A DNA stretch of 64,000 bases, taken from contig NZ_PIPY01000003.1 of assembly GCF_003987065.1 (NCBI RefSeq), positions 207,741-271,740 of the forward strand. Reading direction: 5' to 3'. Source of the stretch: Pseudidiomarina insulisalsae (GTDB lineage: Bacteria; Pseudomonadota; Gammaproteobacteria; Enterobacterales; Alteromonadaceae). The stretch's first letter is position 1, and the number at the start of each line of letters is the position of its first letter. The translations under genes and the position numbers were made by a program. This document shows, one piece after another, positions 51,980 through 61,381 of this stretch. The notes beneath the pieces are model-generated. The model did no database searches. It saw only the letters and a program-made list of their open reading frames with translations, and was not told the DNA's origin.

Positions 51980-53292
51980 TTTGGATTCTCTGCATTTCTT
52001 ACTTTCTGTTTACGGTAATTATTGCGGTATTATGCTTGCTTCTCTTGCGGAATAAATTACCGATCTCAAGAATTATCGCTCTTTCAATAGCTTTAGGCTT
52101 GGCGACCTTCTGGTTAGTTCATATTTTCATTCCGTCAATTCAATTGTTTTTTTCTAGTCTGAATAGAATAGAGTACGGTTATTCAGTGGGTGTTTATGTC
52201 ACTTCACTAGTTTCTTCACTTTCCTTTATTCTTACGGCAATTATTACGTTCACAGTTTTAGTGGTTTTTAACTATCAAGGTCGTGGTAGAGAGAAACTGG
52301 CAACGAATCTCAGAGGATTTCAGATCGATTATGTTGCTAGCTTTTTGATTATCGGCGCGTGTGTCCCAATTGTTTTCTTTGTCTTTATAGAGATATTGAA
52401 AGTTGGCCTTCCTCTTTTTCTTATAAATCGAATTTCAATATTAAAAGATTTTTCTGCATTCACTGTTGTTCTTAATATGCTTATTTTTTTGGGCGCTTCT
52501 TTGTTTTTTAGGTATTTACAGATGCGGAACCTAAAGAGTATGATCTTTTTCGTGCTATTTAGTCTTAGCCTATTTATACTTTTTAGTTTGATTGGTTCCC
52601 GAAACTCGATTTTTATTTATATCGGAGTTTTGCTTTTCGCATATTTGGTTTGTTTCAGGAAAATATCAATATTTAAATTTTCTGCAGTTGGAGCCTTTTC
52701 TTTTTTGAGCTTGGCAGTTGTCGGTTCAATCCGTACTCGTTTAGAAGACCTTAACACCGGAATGCTCAAAGAGTCCATACATAAAAGTTTTGAATCGACA
52801 ATATCTGTTTTTGGAAACGATGAAATATTAAGATTCCTTATCACCCGTCGAGATGACTTCTCGTTGCAGATGGGTGATACATTTATGTCTGGATTTTTAA
52901 GTATCGTTCCTCGATTTTTTTGGGAAGGTAAACCTTTAGGAGCAGGTCCATTGGTAACCAACCTAATTAATCCGAACAGCTATATTTACGGTAGCGAAGG
53001 TATATCTTCCTATACGACTGGAATCGTTGCCGAATCATATCTTAACTTTGGAATCTTTGGTGGAATCTTGTGCGGTTTTGTCTGGGCTGTACTGATGTAT
53101 TTGGTTGGTAAGTACAAAACAAAGAGCTCGTTGACCTTTTATCTTCAAGTTTTCGTGATGTTCATGCTTTCTGCATCAATTTTTTATTCGGAGTTTCTTG
53201 GTTTCGCCATTCGTATTTATATTATCAGTATATTTACTTGGTCAGTTTTATTTGTTTCTAAGGCCGTGAGGCGTTTGTCCGTAAGCTTATGA
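51976..53292 (+). CDS. Wzy-like polymerase
   Basis: About 438 residues from ATG 51976, which overlaps the stop of the previous gene. About ten helices and a periplasmic loop around 290-345 (SGFLSIVPRFFWEGKPLGAG, then TGIVAESYLNFGIFGGILCG) give the pattern of O-antigen polymerase-like proteins. The YLNFGIFGG loop end is common in the OPS-polymerase family. It probably joins repeat units made by the genes downstream. AT-rich, like its neighbours. No ligase motif was seen. Confidence 0.7.
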   Translation: MIWILCISYFLFTVIIAVLCLLLLRNKLPISRIIALSIALGLATFWLVHIFIPSIQLFFSSLNRIEYGYSVGVYVTSLVSSLSFILTAIITFTVLVVFNYQGRGREKLATNLRGFQIDYVASFLIIGACVPIVFFVFIEILKVGLPLFLINRISILKDFSAFTVVLNMLIFLGASLFFRYLQMRNLKSMIFFVLFSLSLFILFSLIGSRNSIFIYIGVLLFAYLVCFRKISIFKFSAVGAFSFLSLAVVGSIRTRLEDLNTGMLKESIHKSFESTISVFGNDEILRFLITRRDDFSLQMGDTFMSGFLSIVPRFFWEGKPLGAGPLVTNLINPNSYIYGSEGISSYTTGIVAESYLNFGIFGGILCGFVWAVLMYLVGKYKTKSSLTFYLQVFVMFMLSASIFYSEFLGFAIRIYIISIFTWSVLFVSKAVRRLSVSL

Positions 53293-54404
53293 AAAACATT
53301 ATCATCATCACAAATGGCCCGGTCCTGGGATTCACACCTTTTATGAAAAAGGTATCCAATTATTTCAACGCTGCAAATGTTGGGGTGGAGGTTTGGACGC
53401 AGCAACGCATTGATGACTTTTCGCGCGTTGACCGTCTATCTAACGAGCATATGACTCTTGTATCGCGTTGGGGTAAACGTCGGAGTAATCGTATCGTTAA
53501 AGGGCTCGGCTTACTTTATTTTACAGCCCGTGTTTTTGTTAAGGCTATATCAAAACGATCTAGTAATACAGTCTTTGTTTGCTCACGATTTGAGAGCACT
53601 TTTCCGATTTATTTAGCGTCCTTGTTCACATCGGTTCAATATATTTATTTAGATAGAGACGCGCCGCATCTTACTTACAGATTTTCTGATTGGATCTTGA
53701 AGTGCCTTTACGGTCTAGAGAAAAAGGTATCAAAGAGGTCGCTCGTTCATGTTGTTCCTGGTGATTCACGAAACGTGTTTGGAAATAGGAATGTTCACGT
53801 CTTGCCTAATCTACCCGATCGTAAATCTTTAGAAATGTCGGTGGAGTTAGTCCACGAATTTGAATCAAAAATTAGATTAGCAGCAAAAGGGCGTTTCGTA
53901 CTTTTTTGTTCGGGGTGGTTGGTGGAGTCACGGGGCCGAAAGCTTTTAATCGAATTTCTGCGTGATAAGAAAGTTTGTTCTAAAGCATTTTTCGTCTTCG
54001 CTGGTGATGCTGATGAGGAAATGAAAAACCTGATAATCAAGTCGGACTCAGCGTTGTGGCTTGGGCGAATTCCATTTGAGGAAGCTTTGGCGGTCACTAG
54101 GCTTTCAGATTTTGTTGTAGGCTTTTATGACCCGTCGTATGAAATTAATAAAAGAGCTGAGCCGAATAAGTTTTGGGATGCTTTAGTCCTTAAAAAGGCT
54201 GTCATAACTAATAATGGAATTGATACTTTGGAGTTTTTCAGAAAATTCGGTCGATTTTATATGAGTGATTATAAAAGCTTTGACATGCTATCTATTCTCC
54301 GTGATGTCAAAGATTTAAAGAAACAAGGGTCTTTGAAGAATGGAATCGAGAATTCTTGGGAAGATGCGTTTACTGAAATTTTAAAAAGAGCGAGTATTCA
54401 CTGA
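53289..54404 (+). CDS. Divergent glycosyltransferase (GT-B, GT4-like)
   Basis: A 371-residue protein starting in the stop codon of the previous gene. It has a GT-B-like layout, opening with IIIITNGPVLGFTPFMKKVS, a central HVVPGDSRNVFGNRNVHVLP boundary and a C-terminal nucleotide-binding part (RFVLFCSGWLVESRGRKLLI ... ALWLGRIPFEEALAVTRLSD ... YEINKRAEPNKFWDALVLKK). The last acts like the E-x7-E region. It is too divergent to name a donor. The fnlA start overlaps its stop. Confidence 0.65.
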   Translation: MKNIIIITNGPVLGFTPFMKKVSNYFNAANVGVEVWTQQRIDDFSRVDRLSNEHMTLVSRWGKRRSNRIVKGLGLLYFTARVFVKAISKRSSNTVFVCSRFESTFPIYLASLFTSVQYIYLDRDAPHLTYRFSDWILKCLYGLEKKVSKRSLVHVVPGDSRNVFGNRNVHVLPNLPDRKSLEMSVELVHEFESKIRLAAKGRFVLFCSGWLVESRGRKLLIEFLRDKKVCSKAFFVFAGDADEEMKNLIIKSDSALWLGRIPFEEALAVTRLSDFVVGFYDPSYEINKRAEPNKFWDALVLKKAVITNNGIDTLEFFRKFGRFYMSDYKSFDMLSILRDVKDLKKQGSLKNGIENSWEDAFTEILKRASIH

Positions 54405-55441
54405 TGTTTAGCAGCAATGACGTACTAATGATAACTGGTGGAACTGGCTCATTTGGAAGTACAGTCTTGAGTAGACTGGCGTTGGAGGATCTAAAAGAAA
54501 TAAGAATCTTTAGTAGAGATGAGAAAAAGCAGGACGATCTCAGAAAGAGTTTTGGAAGCGACAAAATTAAATTTTATCTGGGTGACGTTAGAGATATTAA
54601 TTCGGTGTATAACGCGATGAGAGGCGTGACGCATATTTTTCACGCAGCTGCTCTGAAGCAAGTCCCATCGTGCGAATTTCATCCGATGGAAGCGGTCAAA
54701 ACAAATGTTCTCGGCACTGAAAATGTACTGGAAGCCGCCATTCAGAACCGCGTCAAGCGGGTCGTCTGCTTGAGTACTGATAAAGCGGTGTATCCAATCA
54801 ACGCAATGGGTATCTCAAAGGCAATGATGGAGAAGGTCATGGTCGCTAAATCGCGTAATGTTGACGACACAAAGACGGTTATTTGTGGCACTCGTTATGG
54901 CAACGTCATGGCCTCTCGTGGCTCTGTAATCCCACTGTTTGTCGACCAGCTTCGTGCCGGTAAACCTCTTACGATTACCGACCCAAATATGACGCGCTTC
55001 ATGATGACACTAGATGATGCCGTTGATTTGGTTCTCTACGCATTTGAGCATGGCAGCAACGGCGATATTTTCGTACAGAAAGCGCCTGCCGCGACAATTG
55101 AGACACTCGCCAAGGCTGTTTTATCGGTTGCCGGCAAAGATGAGCACGCAATTGAGGTTCTTGGCACCCGCCATGGTGAAAAATTGTTTGAAGCGCTACT
55201 TTCACGTGAAGAAATGGTCTGTGCTGAAGACATGGGCGAATATTATCGTGTACCGCCAGATTTGCGTGACCTCAACTACTCAAAATATGTCGAACAGGGC
55301 GATACGCGCATCGACCACATTGAAGACTACAACTCTCATAATACTGAGAGGCTTGATGTTGAAGGTATGAAAAAGTTGTTGATGAAACTTGATTTCATGC
55401 GCGCTTTTGCAAAAGGCGAGTATGTAAACCCAGAAGGTTAA
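54404..55441 (+). CDS. fnlA: UDP-GlcNAc C4,6-dehydratase/C5-epimerase (FnlA/WbjB/CapE-type)
   Basis: A 345-residue SDR. The NAD motif is ITGGTGSFGSTVLSRLALED, and the catalytic region is YPINAMGISKAMMEKVM, in which Met replaces the usual Tyr, as known for this group. It starts UDP-L-FucNAc synthesis from UDP-GlcNAc, and the next two genes complete the route. Codon use changes inside the gene: AGA is the arginine codon up to about base 54620, CGN afterwards, with base composition rising at the same place. Confidence 0.92.
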   Translation: MFSSNDVLMITGGTGSFGSTVLSRLALEDLKEIRIFSRDEKKQDDLRKSFGSDKIKFYLGDVRDINSVYNAMRGVTHIFHAAALKQVPSCEFHPMEAVKTNVLGTENVLEAAIQNRVKRVVCLSTDKAVYPINAMGISKAMMEKVMVAKSRNVDDTKTVICGTRYGNVMASRGSVIPLFVDQLRAGKPLTITDPNMTRFMMTLDDAVDLVLYAFEHGSNGDIFVQKAPAATIETLAKAVLSVAGKDEHAIEVLGTRHGEKLFEALLSREEMVCAEDMGEYYRVPPDLRDLNYSKYVEQGDTRIDHIEDYNSHNTERLDVEGMKKLLMKLDFMRAFAKGEYVNPEG

Positions 55442-55450
55442 CGCGTTACC

Positions 55451-56596
55451 ATGCTTAAATTATTGATCACCGGTGCAAACGGTTTTGTGGGACAGAACTT
55501 ACGAGCTCACATCGATGAAGTGAAAGAAGTGGAGTACAAAACCTACACACGAGAAAATACCATCGAGGATTTACCTAAATTATTGGATGGTGTCCATTGC
55601 GTTGTGCATCTTGCTGGTGTGAACCGACCTGATACAGAAGCAGAGTTTGCCGAGGGCAATGTAAACTTTACCAAAGCTCTGCTAAACGGAATTGAATCAT
55701 CAGGTATGGCTTTACCGGTTATCTATGCATCGTCAATTCAGGCTGAACGACTAAGCCCTTACGGTGTCTCGAAGCGTCAAACCGAACAAGCTGTAACTGA
55801 ATACGGTAAACGCAATAGCGTTTCGGTTCGCAATTATCGTTTAGCTAACGTGTTTGGTAAGTGGTGCAAGCCGAATTATAATTCGATGGTTGCGACGTTT
55901 TGTCACAACATCGCGCGCGATATACCGATTCAAATCAATGATGAAAATGCCGAGGTACGGCTGGTTTATATCGATGATGTTTGTGCTGAGTTTATCAAGA
56001 TGGCGTCGGATCTCGCCGTATATCGCGCGAACACTAATACATCGATTGCTCAGGTGAAACCAGAATATACAAGTACAGTTGGCGAAGTCGCTGAAGCGCT
56101 GAAAACCTTTAAAGAAAGTCGAACCACTCTGGTGACAGAGCGCGTTGGTGACGGTTTTATGCGCAAACTGTATGCGACCTACGTTAGCTACTTACCCACC
56201 GAGCGCTTCTCTTACAAAGTACCGAAGTACGGAGACGAGCGTGGCGTATTCGTAGAAATGCTGAAAACCAAAGACTCTGGACAGTTTTCGTTTTTCACAG
56301 CACATCCTGGCATCACGCGCGGCGGTCATTATCACCATACCAAGAATGAAAAATTCCTAGTGATAAAAGGTAAGGCACGCTTCTGTTTTCGCCACATGGT
56401 CACAGATGAGTTTTATGAACTGTTCACTGATGGCGAAACACCAGAAATCGTCGAGACTGCGCCAGGCTGGAGCCATGACATCACCAACGTGGGTGACGAT
56501 GAAATGGTCGTAATGCTCTGGGCCAATGAAATATTTGATCGTGAAACCCCTGATACGTACGCCGCACCTGTGCAGCCTCCAGCACTTAAACAATAA
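55451..56596 (+). CDS. fnlB: Bifunctional UDP-4-keto-sugar epimerase/reductase FnlB (WbjC/CapF-type)
   Basis: A 381-residue two-domain protein. The N-terminal SDR domain (~1-240) has LLITGANGFVGQNLRAHI and the Tyr-Lys pair in SPYGVSKRQTEQAV. The C-terminal cupin (~265-375) has HPGITRGGHYHHTKNEKFLV, with metal-binding His residues. CapF-type enzymes do C3-epimerisation in the cupin and reduction in the SDR on the way to UDP-L-TalNAc. It sits between fnlA and fnlC, ten bases after the former. Confidence 0.92.
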   Translation: MLKLLITGANGFVGQNLRAHIDEVKEVEYKTYTRENTIEDLPKLLDGVHCVVHLAGVNRPDTEAEFAEGNVNFTKALLNGIESSGMALPVIYASSIQAERLSPYGVSKRQTEQAVTEYGKRNSVSVRNYRLANVFGKWCKPNYNSMVATFCHNIARDIPIQINDENAEVRLVYIDDVCAEFIKMASDLAVYRANTNTSIAQVKPEYTSTVGEVAEALKTFKESRTTLVTERVGDGFMRKLYATYVSYLPTERFSYKVPKYGDERGVFVEMLKTKDSGQFSFFTAHPGITRGGHYHHTKNEKFLVIKGKARFCFRHMVTDEFYELFTDGETPEIVETAPGWSHDITNVGDDEMVVMLWANEIFDRETPDTYAAPVQPPALKQ

Positions 56597-56620
56597 GAAT
56601 TTAATTAAGAGTTATTAGGC

Positions 56621-57778
56621 ATGAAAAAGCTAAAGGTAATGACGATTTTGGGGACGCGCCCTGAAATTATTCGTTTATCGCGCGTAATGGCCGCGTTAGA
56701 CCAAGTTGTAGACCATAAAATTGTTCACACGGGCCAAAATTATGACTACGAACTAAACGATGTGTTTTTTGAAGAGCTTGGCGTACGCCAGCCTGATCAC
56801 TTTTTGAATGTTGATACTTCAAGCTTAGGTAAGAGTCTTGGTGAAATCTTAATTAAGACAGAACAGGTGATCTTGGAAGAAAAACCTGATGCAGTGCTGG
56901 TATTAGGCGATACCAATAGCGCAGTGGCCACAATGATGGCCAAGCGTATGAAGGTGCCTACCTATCATATGGAAGCCGGTAACCGTAGCTTCGACGCGAA
57001 TGTACCAGAAGAGATCAACCGCAAATTAGTTGACCACCTTGCCGACTTTAATTTGGTTTACACCGAGCATGCGCGTCGTCATTTGCTGAGTGAAGGTTTG
57101 TCGCATCGATTTATCTATTTAACTGGCTCGCCAATGCGTGAAGTCTTAGAGCATGTACTACCTTCAATTGAAGCCTCGAACGTGCTTGAACAGTTAAAAC
57201 TAGAAGCTAAAAAGTTTTTCATTGTCAGTGTGCATCGTGAAGAAAACGTCGATAGCAAAGAGAATTTATACAAAGTCGTGGAAGCCCTAAAGGCGTTGCA
57301 CAAAGAATACGGTTACCCAGTGGTTGTATCAACGCATCCGCGCACGCGCAACCGACTTGAGAAACTTGGACTTGCAGAGTCTAGTGAAGGCATTCAATTT
57401 TTAAAACCCTTCGGCTTTTTTGATTACAACAAGCTGCAAATGGAGGCGTTTTGTGCCATTTCTGACAGCGGAACTATTAGCGAAGAGTCATCAATTCTTA
57501 ACTTCCCTGCAGTAACCTTGCGTCGTTCGATTGAACGCCCAGAAGCTTTGGATACCGGTGCGATTGCACTCACCGGACTTGATGTTGACACCCTTATTGA
57601 AGGTGTGCGAATTGCAGTAGCGCAACGTGATGTATTCTCTGGTATGGAACGTGAAATTCCTGAAGAGTACAAGATCCGAAATACCTCTGAGCGTGTGGTT
57701 CGGTTAATCACCGGCACAGCTAAATTAACGCCGCATTGGAGGAATATGGATAGTTTTTCTAGATACGATTGGTCTTAA
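56621..57778 (+). CDS. fnlC: UDP-N-acetyl-L-talosamine 2-epimerase FnlC (WbjD/CapG-type)
   Basis: A 385-residue non-hydrolysing 2-epimerase. Motifs are ILGTRPEIIRLSRVMAALD, VHTGQNYDYELNDVFFEEL, VLGDTNSAVA, YHMEAGNRSFD, VSVHREENVDS and ISDSGTISEESSILNFPAV. The opening IIRLS and EAGNR, not IKMAP and EAGLRT, separate this CapG-type group from WecB. It converts UDP-L-TalNAc to UDP-L-FucNAc. The C-terminus is longer than WecB (WRNMDSFSRYDWS). Confidence 0.93.
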   Translation: MKKLKVMTILGTRPEIIRLSRVMAALDQVVDHKIVHTGQNYDYELNDVFFEELGVRQPDHFLNVDTSSLGKSLGEILIKTEQVILEEKPDAVLVLGDTNSAVATMMAKRMKVPTYHMEAGNRSFDANVPEEINRKLVDHLADFNLVYTEHARRHLLSEGLSHRFIYLTGSPMREVLEHVLPSIEASNVLEQLKLEAKKFFIVSVHREENVDSKENLYKVVEALKALHKEYGYPVVVSTHPRTRNRLEKLGLAESSEGIQFLKPFGFFDYNKLQMEAFCAISDSGTISEESSILNFPAVTLRRSIERPEALDTGAIALTGLDVDTLIEGVRIAVAQRDVFSGMEREIPEEYKIRNTSERVVRLITGTAKLTPHWRNMDSFSRYDWS

Positions 57779-57787
57779 GAGCATCAG

Positions 57788-58381
57788 ATGAAACGTATTT
57801 TCGATGTTGTTAGTGCCGCAATTGGTATTCTACTGCTGTCTCCTGTGTTTCTTGCTATCGCCGTTTGGATAAAACTTGATAGTCCGGGTCCGGTTTTCTT
57901 TCGGCAAGTTAGAGTTGGAAAAGACGGTGAGATATTTAGAATTCACAAATTTCGCTCTATGAGAGTCGACGCTGAATCAAAAGGGAAACTAACAGTCGGT
58001 AAGCGAGATAAAAGAGTCACACATTCAGGTAACTTTATCCGAAAATTTAAGATTGATGAGTTGCCACAGCTTTTTGACGTGTTCTTCGGGGACATGAGTT
58101 TAGTGGGGCCAAGACCAGAGGTGCCTGAGTATATTGCTTGTTATGAGCCAAACATTCGCGAAAAAGTTCTCTCCGTTCGTCCAGGCATTACCGATAACGC
58201 TTCTATTTTGATGGTTGACGAAAATGAAATTCTTGAAAAATACGATGACCCTCATGCTGCTTACATCGAGCATATTTTACCAATAAAGCAGAAGCTGTAT
58301 GTTGATTATGTTGATAATCAAAGCTTCGTAGGCGACCTTGTAATTATATTTAAAACCGTGATTAAAGTGATAACACGATGA
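57788..58381 (+). CDS. Small phosphoglycosyl transferase (initiating sugar transferase, PglC-type)
   Basis: A 197-residue monotopic PGT of the bacterial sugar-transferase family. One re-entrant membrane helix at the start (VVSAAIGILLLSPVFLAIAV) is followed by WIKLDSPGPVFFRQVRVGKD, the HKFRSM segment, the active-site FKIDELPQLFDVFFGDMSLV and GPRPEVPEYI. It is the short form without the extra helices of WcaJ. It transfers a sugar phosphate from a UDP-sugar (FucNAc, diamino-sugar or hexose) to undecaprenyl phosphate. So it provides an initiating step other than WecA. The next gene overlaps it by four bases. Arginine codons again include AGA. Confidence 0.92.
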   Translation: MKRIFDVVSAAIGILLLSPVFLAIAVWIKLDSPGPVFFRQVRVGKDGEIFRIHKFRSMRVDAESKGKLTVGKRDKRVTHSGNFIRKFKIDELPQLFDVFFGDMSLVGPRPEVPEYIACYEPNIREKVLSVRPGITDNASILMVDENEILEKYDDPHAAYIEHILPIKQKLYVDYVDNQSFVGDLVIIFKTVIKVITR

Positions 58382-59586
58382 AAAAGCGAATCATTTTTCT
58401 ATCTCAACTTTTTGATCCGGAGTATTCGATTAAGGGGTTGGCGCTTTGTAAGCACCTAAATAATCTAGGCTACGAAGTAGAGGTTGTGACAACCTTTCCG
58501 AGTTATCCCAAAGGTAAAGTATTCGATGGCTATCGGAGTCGACTGAAAAATACAGATTGTGAGGGCGCTATTAAAGTTACAAGGCTTTGGAGTTATATCA
58601 CTGGAAGCAAGGGTAAACTGTCCCGCGCATTAAACTATTTCAGCTTCTTCATAACGTCTTTAAGTTACCTTTTGTTCTGCAAAAAGGCTGATGTGATATA
58701 TGCCTATCATCCTCAGATCACTACTGGGGTAAGTGCAAGTTTTATTAAGCGCATTCGTCGCACGCCATTCATATCTGATATCCAAGATCTCTGGCCAGAA
58801 TCGCTTATCGCCGAAGGTGCATCCGCTGGCTCTAAAGCTTCGAGAGTCATCAGGCGGATGGTTAATTTCTCGCTTAAAAATGCGTCAAAAGTGGTGGTGC
58901 TATCTAATGGGTTTAAGACTTACCTGGTCGAGCAGGGAACACCAGAAGACAAAATAAGTGTTATTTATAACTGGTGTCCAGAGGAGAGACGATATCTCGA
59001 AATGACACTAAAGAGCTCTAGTCAGCATGACGGAGAGCCAAAGGTTTTCTTATATACAGGTAATCACGGCCCGTTGCAGTCGTTAGAGTCCGTAATTAAA
59101 GCATTCGCATCGGTACCGAAAGAGCTCGCTAAATTTGTATTAGTAGGTCAAGGAGCAGAGAAATCTCAATTAAAAGCTCTAGCCGCAGAATTGAACATTG
59201 AAAATGTCATCTTTAAGGATTTCGTTGCTCCGGATATGCTCGTTGGGTTGGTGCGAGATGCCGATGTGATGGTTTGCCATCTCAAAAATGACCCACTGTT
59301 TGATATTACAATCCCCTCAAAAGTTCAAGCTTACCTGTGTTCAGGCAAGCCGATACTGATTGCGACTGGTAGAGAAGCGAATGAGCTTGTGAGACGAGCA
59401 AAAGCAGGCCTTTCAGCCGAACCGGAAAATGCCGAGAGTATTGCAAGCGCAATAAGGAGATTTGCTGAAATGTCTGACAATGAACTGTATCAGATGGGAC
59501 GCTCAGGTCAGGAGTTTTATCAAAGTGAGCTTCGACAGAGTAGTGGCTTCAAAAGTGTTACAAGAGTGATCGAAGAATGCCTCTAG
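58378..59586 (+). CDS. GT4-family glycosyltransferase (WbuB-like)
   Basis: A 402-residue GT-B protein, opening with IIFLSQLFDPEYSIKGLALC, then YEVEVVTTFPSYPKGKVFDG, the acceptor segment DVIYAYHPQITTGVSASFIK, SDIQDLWPESLIAEG and a C-terminal FLYTGNHGPLQSLESVIKAF with CHLKNDPLFDITIPSKVQAY. The PSYPKGKVFDGY motif and the DLWPE segment are typical of WbuB-type transferases, which often follow fnlABC and are thought to use L-FucNAc. It overlaps the PGT by four bases and the GNAT gene by ten. Confidence 0.87.
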   Translation: MKKRIIFLSQLFDPEYSIKGLALCKHLNNLGYEVEVVTTFPSYPKGKVFDGYRSRLKNTDCEGAIKVTRLWSYITGSKGKLSRALNYFSFFITSLSYLLFCKKADVIYAYHPQITTGVSASFIKRIRRTPFISDIQDLWPESLIAEGASAGSKASRVIRRMVNFSLKNASKVVVLSNGFKTYLVEQGTPEDKISVIYNWCPEERRYLEMTLKSSSQHDGEPKVFLYTGNHGPLQSLESVIKAFASVPKELAKFVLVGQGAEKSQLKALAAELNIENVIFKDFVAPDMLVGLVRDADVMVCHLKNDPLFDITIPSKVQAYLCSGKPILIATGREANELVRRAKAGLSAEPENAESIASAIRRFAEMSDNELYQMGRSGQEFYQSELRQSSGFKSVTRVIEECL

Positions 59587-60185
59587 TACGTCATGCACAA
59601 CAGAAAGACATTAAAGGTATTGTATCTGTTCACACGAATGCCTTCGAAGGATTCTTTTTAACCTTACTTGGACAGCGCTTTCTAAGTAAGTTTTATAGTG
59701 TGTTTCTTGAGCATCCTTCCGCTTCATTAATTGTATGTGAAGATGACCAAAGGATTGTAGGTTTTGCTGCCTACACAAGTTCCCCTGATGTGTTTTTCAA
59801 ATTCATGAAAAAAAGGCATGGTGTCGCTCTCGGTTTTATGATGCTCCCAGCAATCCTGATGCATCCTCTGCAGACGTCTAGAAAAGTAATTCGAGCAGTG
59901 AGGTACCGCGGTGACCAAACAGGATCGATGTCTGGCTTTGCGCTGTTGAGCAGCATAGGAGTTCATCCGTGCGTCAAGGGCAATGGGATTGGTTCACAAT
60001 TAATTGACTTTATGAATACCGACCTCAGTGCACGTAAGCTTAATGCGGTCTATTTGACGACTGATGTCCACGATAATACCGCAACTCTGGCATTCTATAA
60101 AAAGCTTGGTTTTTCTGAACATTCAAAGTTTCTTCAAAGTGGTGAGCGAGAAATGTATAGACTAACAAAGACGTTGGATAGCTAA
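59577..60185 (+). CDS. GNAT-family N-acetyltransferase
   Basis: A 202-residue GNAT-fold protein. The acetyl-CoA pyrophosphate loop is LSSIGVHPCVKGNGIGSQLI (~128-147), followed by YLTTDVHDNTATLAFYKKLG, the C-terminal strand-helix of the fold. It is wedged between a GT and a DegT aminotransferase, overlapping the former, and so probably acetylates the 4-amino group of the sugar made by the aminotransferase. It resembles PglD in role, but the PglD of Campylobacter is a different, hexapeptide fold. The next gene begins four bases after its stop codon. Confidence 0.85.
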   Translation: MPLVRHAQQKDIKGIVSVHTNAFEGFFLTLLGQRFLSKFYSVFLEHPSASLIVCEDDQRIVGFAAYTSSPDVFFKFMKKRHGVALGFMMLPAILMHPLQTSRKVIRAVRYRGDQTGSMSGFALLSSIGVHPCVKGNGIGSQLIDFMNTDLSARKLNAVYLTTDVHDNTATLAFYKKLGFSEHSKFLQSGEREMYRLTKTLDS

Positions 60186-61346
60186 ATGAGCACAACTAAT
60201 TTTTTACCCTTTGCTTTACCCGAAATTGGGGAGGAAGAGATAGCCGAAGTTGTAGATTCTCTTCGTAGTGGTTGGGTTACTACCGGTCCCAAAGCCAAGA
60301 AATTCGAAGAGTCATTTTCAGAGTTTCTAGGGGGCGAGGTGCATTCCCTCGCAGTAAACTCAGCTACGTCTGGCCTGCATTTAGCTTTAGAAGCATTGGG
60401 CGTCGGTAAGGGTGACGAGGTCATTATTCCTTCGTATACCTTTACTGCGACTGCTGAAGTAATACGCTATCTTGGCGGAGTCCCCGTTTTTGTTGATGTT
60501 AACGAGCACGACTTTAATATATCTGTCGATGCCATTAGAAAGGCGATAACTTCGCAGACCAAAGTAATTATGCCAGTTCACTTCGCAGGCCAGGCTTGTG
60601 ATATGGACGAGATCATTCAGTTGGCTCGTGAGCATGAATTAAAAGTCGTCGAGGACGCAGCACACGCTCTTCCAACGACCTACAAGGGGCGTCTAATAGG
60701 GCAACTTGACACTGATGTCAGTGTTTTTAGCTTTTATGCGAATAAGACAATGACTACTGGTGAAGGTGGAATGCTGGTCACAAAGAATGAAGAGATCCTC
60801 GCACGTTGTAAAATAATGCGATTACACGGTATTAGTAGGGATGCATTCGATCGGTACACTTCAAGCAAGCCTGCTTGGTTTTATGAGATTGTAGCACCTG
60901 GCTTTAAATATAATATGCCGGATATTAGTGCCGCAATCGGTATTCACCAATTGGCGAGGTTACCTCGTTTTCTGGAGCGACGAGTAGAAATTGCCGAAAA
61001 GTATGCACAGAGTTTGTCTGATCTTCCGTTGACTTTACCCAAGCAATATCGAAGCGATGACCAACACGCATGGCACCTTTATCCAGTTCTGTTAGAGCCT
61101 GAAGCAAACATTACTCGTGACGACTTCATTATTAAAATGGCTGAATACGGCGTTGGATGTTCAGTGCACTTCATACCGTTGCATTTACAACCATATTGGC
61201 GTGATCAGTACTCACTGAAACGTCAGGACTTTAAAGTATCACAATCTCTTTTCGAACGAGAAGTAAGTCTGCCTTTGTATACAAAAATGACAGACTCAGA
61301 TGTAGAAAAAGTCATTAATGCCGTGAAATCAATTTTAACAATCTGA
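60186..61346 (+). CDS. DegT/DnrJ/EryC1-family sugar aminotransferase
   Basis: A 386-residue PLP enzyme. It has [20 protein letters not shown], the HFAGQACDM and [15 protein letters not shown] segments and Lys187 in [15 protein letters not shown] as the PLP lysine. It converts a UDP-4-keto-6-deoxy sugar into a 4-amino sugar. The nearby GNAT suits a bacillosamine-type route, but the retaining PglF-type dehydratase such a route needs is not in the window. Other options are the ArnB/PseC/RffA groups. No overlap with the next gene, a 35-base gap. Confidence 0.88.
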   Translation: MSTTNFLPFALPEIGEEEIAEVVDSLRSGWVTTGPKAKKFEESFSEFLGGEVHSLAVNSATSGLHLALEALGVGKGDEVIIPSYTFTATAEVIRYLGGVPVFVDVNEHDFNISVDAIRKAITSQTKVIMPVHFAGQACDMDEIIQLAREHELKVVEDAAHALPTTYKGRLIGQLDTDVSVFSFYANKTMTTGEGGMLVTKNEEILARCKIMRLHGISRDAFDRYTSSKPAWFYEIVAPGFKYNMPDISAAIGIHQLARLPRFLERRVEIAEKYAQSLSDLPLTLPKQYRSDDQHAWHLYPVLLEPEANITRDDFIIKMAEYGVGCSVHFIPLHLQPYWRDQYSLKRQDFKVSQSLFEREVSLPLYTKMTDSDVEKVINAVKSILTI

Positions 61347-61381
61347 AGACACATAAATTTCAAGTTTTTTATGGAGATGTA

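Noticed and set aside
50205..54404. AT-rich block as prophage or genomic island with integrase
   Set aside because: All four genes are polysaccharide-type, there is no integrase, att-like repeat or tRNA at the edges.
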